Origin: Lichenicoccus sp964246745 | Lineage (GTDB): Bacteria; Pseudomonadota; Alphaproteobacteria; Acetobacterales; Acetobacteraceae | Assembly (NCBI GenBank): GCA_964246745.1 | Contig: CAXTRK010000002.1 | Location: 62,001 to 126,000, forward strand | Direction of reading: 5' to 3' | Length of the DNA stretch: 64,000 nucleotides | Shown here: piece after piece, positions 62,110 through 64,000 of the stretch | Numbering within the stretch: position 1 is the stretch's first letter | Layout of the letters: every line of letters begins with the position of its first letter | Notes under the pieces: generated by a model | Told to the model about the DNA's origin: nothing | The model's database searches: none | The model's input: only the letters and a program-made list of their open reading frames with translations | Translations under genes and position numbers: made by a program

Positions 62110-62808
62110 ATGAAGCACACGATTGCCCTCGTCGATGACGATCGCAACATTCTCACCTCGGTCTCGATCACGCTTGAAGCCGAAGGTTTTCAGGTCCGCA
62201 CCTACACCGATGGCGAGTCGGCGCTTGCCGGCATCACCAGCAAGCCGGTCGACCTTGCCGTGCTCGATATCAAGATGCCGCGCATGGACGGGATGGAGCT
62301 GCTGCAACGGCTGCGCAGCCGCTCGCAGCTCCCGGTGATCTTCCTGACCAGCAAGGACGAGGAGGTCGACCAGGTGATGGGCCTGCGCCTCGGCGCCGAC
62401 GACTACATCACCAAACCGTTCTCGCAGCGTCTGCTGCTGGAGCGGATACGCGCCCTGCTGCGGCGCAACGATGCCAGCCGCCAGGCCGCGGGCGCGCCGC
62501 CGCAGGGAACCATGACGCGCGGCGCGCTCTCGCTCGACGAAACCCGGCATCAGTGCCTCTGGCGCGACGCCGACATCCAGCTCACCGTCACCGAGTTCCT
62601 GCTGGTCAAGGCGCTGGCCACCCGCCCGGGCTTGGTGAAGTCGCGCGATCAGCTCATCGACGCCGCTTACGGCGAAAACATCTATGTCGACGATCGCACC
62701 ATCGACAGCCACATCAAGCGCGTGCGCAAGAAATTCCGGCAGATCGACGACAGCTTCAACCAGATCGAGACCCTCTACGGCATCGGCTACCGCTACAAGG
62801 AGGAATGA
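62110..62808 (+). CDS. chvI: OmpR-family response regulator ChvI
   Basis: A 232-residue regulator. The receiver domain (residues 1-120) has the acidic pocket VDDDRNI, the phospho-acceptor Asp in AVLDIKMPRMDG and the Lys in YITKPFS. The winged helix (about 135-230) has GLVKSRDQLIDAAYG and VDDRTIDSHIKRVRKKF, which matches the alphaproteobacterial ChvI group that responds to acid and envelope stress. The ATG at 62110 is preferred; a TTG at 62101 is possible. Its stop shares one base with the sensor start. Confidence 0.92.
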   Translation: MKHTIALVDDDRNILTSVSITLEAEGFQVRTYTDGESALAGITSKPVDLAVLDIKMPRMDGMELLQRLRSRSQLPVIFLTSKDEEVDQVMGLRLGADDYITKPFSQRLLLERIRALLRRNDASRQAAGAPPQGTMTRGALSLDETRHQCLWRDADIQLTVTEFLLVKALATRPGLVKSRDQLIDAAYGENIYVDDRTIDSHIKRVRKKFRQIDDSFNQIETLYGIGYRYKEE

Positions 62809-64000
62809 TGCCACAAAGCGTCATGACGAACAGGGTCATGACCGGCCCGGCTACCCTGCGAAGAGCCGCTCGAAAGACCGCCAAGCCGTCCGCTGGCCTG
62901 GTGCGCGCGCGCTGGGTGTCGCCAATGATGCGTCGCATCCTACTGGTCAACGCGCTGCCGCTGGCGCTGCTGGTCGCGACCCTGCTCTACCTCAACGAGT
63001 TTCAGAACAGCCTGCTGGAAGCCGAAGTGACCGCGCTGCGCGAGCAGGCCCGTATCTATGCCGGGGCGCTTGGCCAGAGCGCGGTGGCGCCCGCGCCGAT
63101 CGGTGCCGGCCACAAGCAGCCATCCCGATCGCACGCGAGGCAGGCACGCGTCCACGCCCGTCCCGTCCATACCGGCGCCAGCACCGACTTTGTGCTTGTC
63201 CCCGATCTCGTCCGTCCGTTGCTGCTGCGGCTGACCGAGCCGAGCCCGAGCGCGCAGGCACGGCTGTTTGCTCCGGACGGCCAGCTCATCGCCGACAGCC
63301 GCGCCGATCAGGGCGCGACCGCGGCGCACGGTCAGCCGGCTTCCGGCCTCGGCTGGTTCGACGGGCTGGAGCGCGCCTACGAACGGCTGCTCAGCGCCAT
63401 TCCGCAGACCAGGCTACGCCTGTCTCCGGGCGACGCTGGAGCTAATTCCGACCCGCAGGCCGCCTCGCGCCAGCAACTGCGTTTCGGCGACCAGGACAGC
63501 TCCGAGACGCCACCTTTCATCCGCCGCAATGCCGCCCACCAGTTGCTGGTCACCGTCGCCGAGCCGGTCGAGCATGACGGACAGACCGTCGGCATCATCC
63601 AGCTCACCCGCGCGGCGCGCGAAGTCGATCGCTCTCTGTTCACGGTGCGCTCCTCGATCCTGGTGCTGTTCCTGGTGGCGCTCGCCATCACCGTGCTGCT
63701 GTCGTGGTATTTGTCGCTGACCATCGCTCGGCCGCTGCTGCGCCTCGCGTCGTCGGCGCATGTCATGCGCGAGGGGATCGGCCGCACCGGCAGCGTGCCG
63801 GCGCGCTTGCGCAACCGCCGCGACGAGATCGGCGAGCTGGCGCTGGCGCTCGACGATAGCGCCCGCGCGCTCTGGGCGCGAATGGACGCCATCGAGCGCT
63901 TCGCCGCCGATGTCAGCCACGAGATCAAGAATCCGCTCTCCTCGATCCGCTCGGCGATCGAGACTCTGCTCCGGATCGAAGACCTCAACCAGCAGCGTCG
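62808..64000 (+). CDS. chvG: Sensor histidine kinase ChvG, 3' end outside window
   Basis: The first 397 or so residues. A basic N-terminus of about 40 residues leads to one membrane helix (LLVNALPLALLVATLLYL), a periplasmic domain of some 225 residues, a second helix (VRSSILVLFLVALAITVLLSWYL), a HAMP domain, and the H-box FAADVSHEIKNPLSSIRSA at the edge. The ATPase domain is cut off. The ATG at 62808 (in AGGAGGAATGATG) overlaps the chvI stop by one base. Together they form the ChvG/ChvI system. Confidence 0.92.
   Translation, partial: MPQSVMTNRVMTGPATLRRAARKTAKPSAGLVRARWVSPMMRRILLVNALPLALLVATLLYLNEFQNSLLEAEVTALREQARIYAGALGQSAVAPAPIGAGHKQPSRSHARQARVHARPVHTGASTDFVLVPDLVRPLLLRLTEPSPSAQARLFAPDGQLIADSRADQGATAAHGQPASGLGWFDGLERAYERLLSAIPQTRLRLSPGDAGANSDPQAASRQQLRFGDQDSSETPPFIRRNAAHQLLVTVAEPVEHDGQTVGIIQLTRAAREVDRSLFTVRSSILVLFLVALAITVLLSWYLSLTIARPLLRLASSAHVMREGIGRTGSVPARLRNRRDEIGELALALDDSARALWARMDAIERFAADVSHEIKNPLSSIRSAIETLLRIEDLNQQR

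Overview
The window is GC-rich, densely coded chromosomal DNA from an alphaproteobacterium, most likely of the Acetobacteraceae/Rhodospirillales side. This is an inference from gene content and layout: a ChvI/ChvG two-component pair, a grpE-dnaK-dnaJ-dapB-metK-trmB block, an FMN-riboswitch riboflavin operon, and IolR-type inositol regulation. No prophage, IS element, CRISPR array or rRNA was seen. One tRNA (Leu, anticodon TAA) is present. Both ends of the window cut through genes.

Layout. 1-5874: a partial outer-membrane beta-barrel protein, a polyprenyl-phosphate type glycosyltransferase facing a GT-C type membrane glycosyltransferase, and a TonB-dependent receptor. 6096-12594: a myo-inositol locus (iolB, iolE, iolD, iolC on the minus strand, iolR, and iolG on the plus strand) with candidate IolR operators. 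iolC has lost its middle and iolD is frameshifted, so the locus looks as if it is decaying. An HPF/cold-shock fusion gene sits inside it. 12705-23574: transporters (TauE/SafE, formate/nitrite type), a minus-strand run of redox enzymes with an MsbA-like exporter and an AIF-like Rieske flavoprotein, then a coupled DUF2501, prolyl oligopeptidase and DUF72 trio. 23597-27298: FMN riboswitch and ribD-ribE-ribBA-ribH. 27399-32387: a small membrane protein, an LLM flavin oxidoreductase, a CBS protein, tRNA-Leu with a tandemly copied 3' end, a polysaccharide-export ABC pair and a lytic transglycosylase lipoprotein.

32730-39619: a xylose-type sugar ABC transporter, then an RpfC-like hybrid sensor kinase and, convergent to it, an RpfF-like synthase of diffusible signal factor (a cis-2-unsaturated fatty-acid signal). 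39809-51868: a long minus-strand run holding a translationally coupled set of acyl carrier protein, ketosynthase, type III polyketide synthase and methyltransferase. A SWIM/SNF2 helicase and a FAD aromatic hydroxylase follow. Upstream of the set are a Tat-exported dienelactone hydrolase-like protein, an L-2-keto-3-deoxyarabonate dehydratase and an S9 peptidase. 51997-54996: a DedA protein, a small unknown, an S24-type repressor without its catalytic dyad, two hairpin repeats and an SDR enzyme. 54977-64000: trmB, metK, dapB, a 28-base G run, dnaJ, dnaK and grpE on the minus strand, then chvI and a truncated chvG on the plus strand.

The most notable points are the coupled ACP/KS/type III PKS/methyltransferase cluster, the RpfF/RpfC signalling pair, the two lesions in the inositol operon under apparently intact operators, and four short tandem duplications. 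One of these multiplies the 3' CCA end of the tRNA gene.
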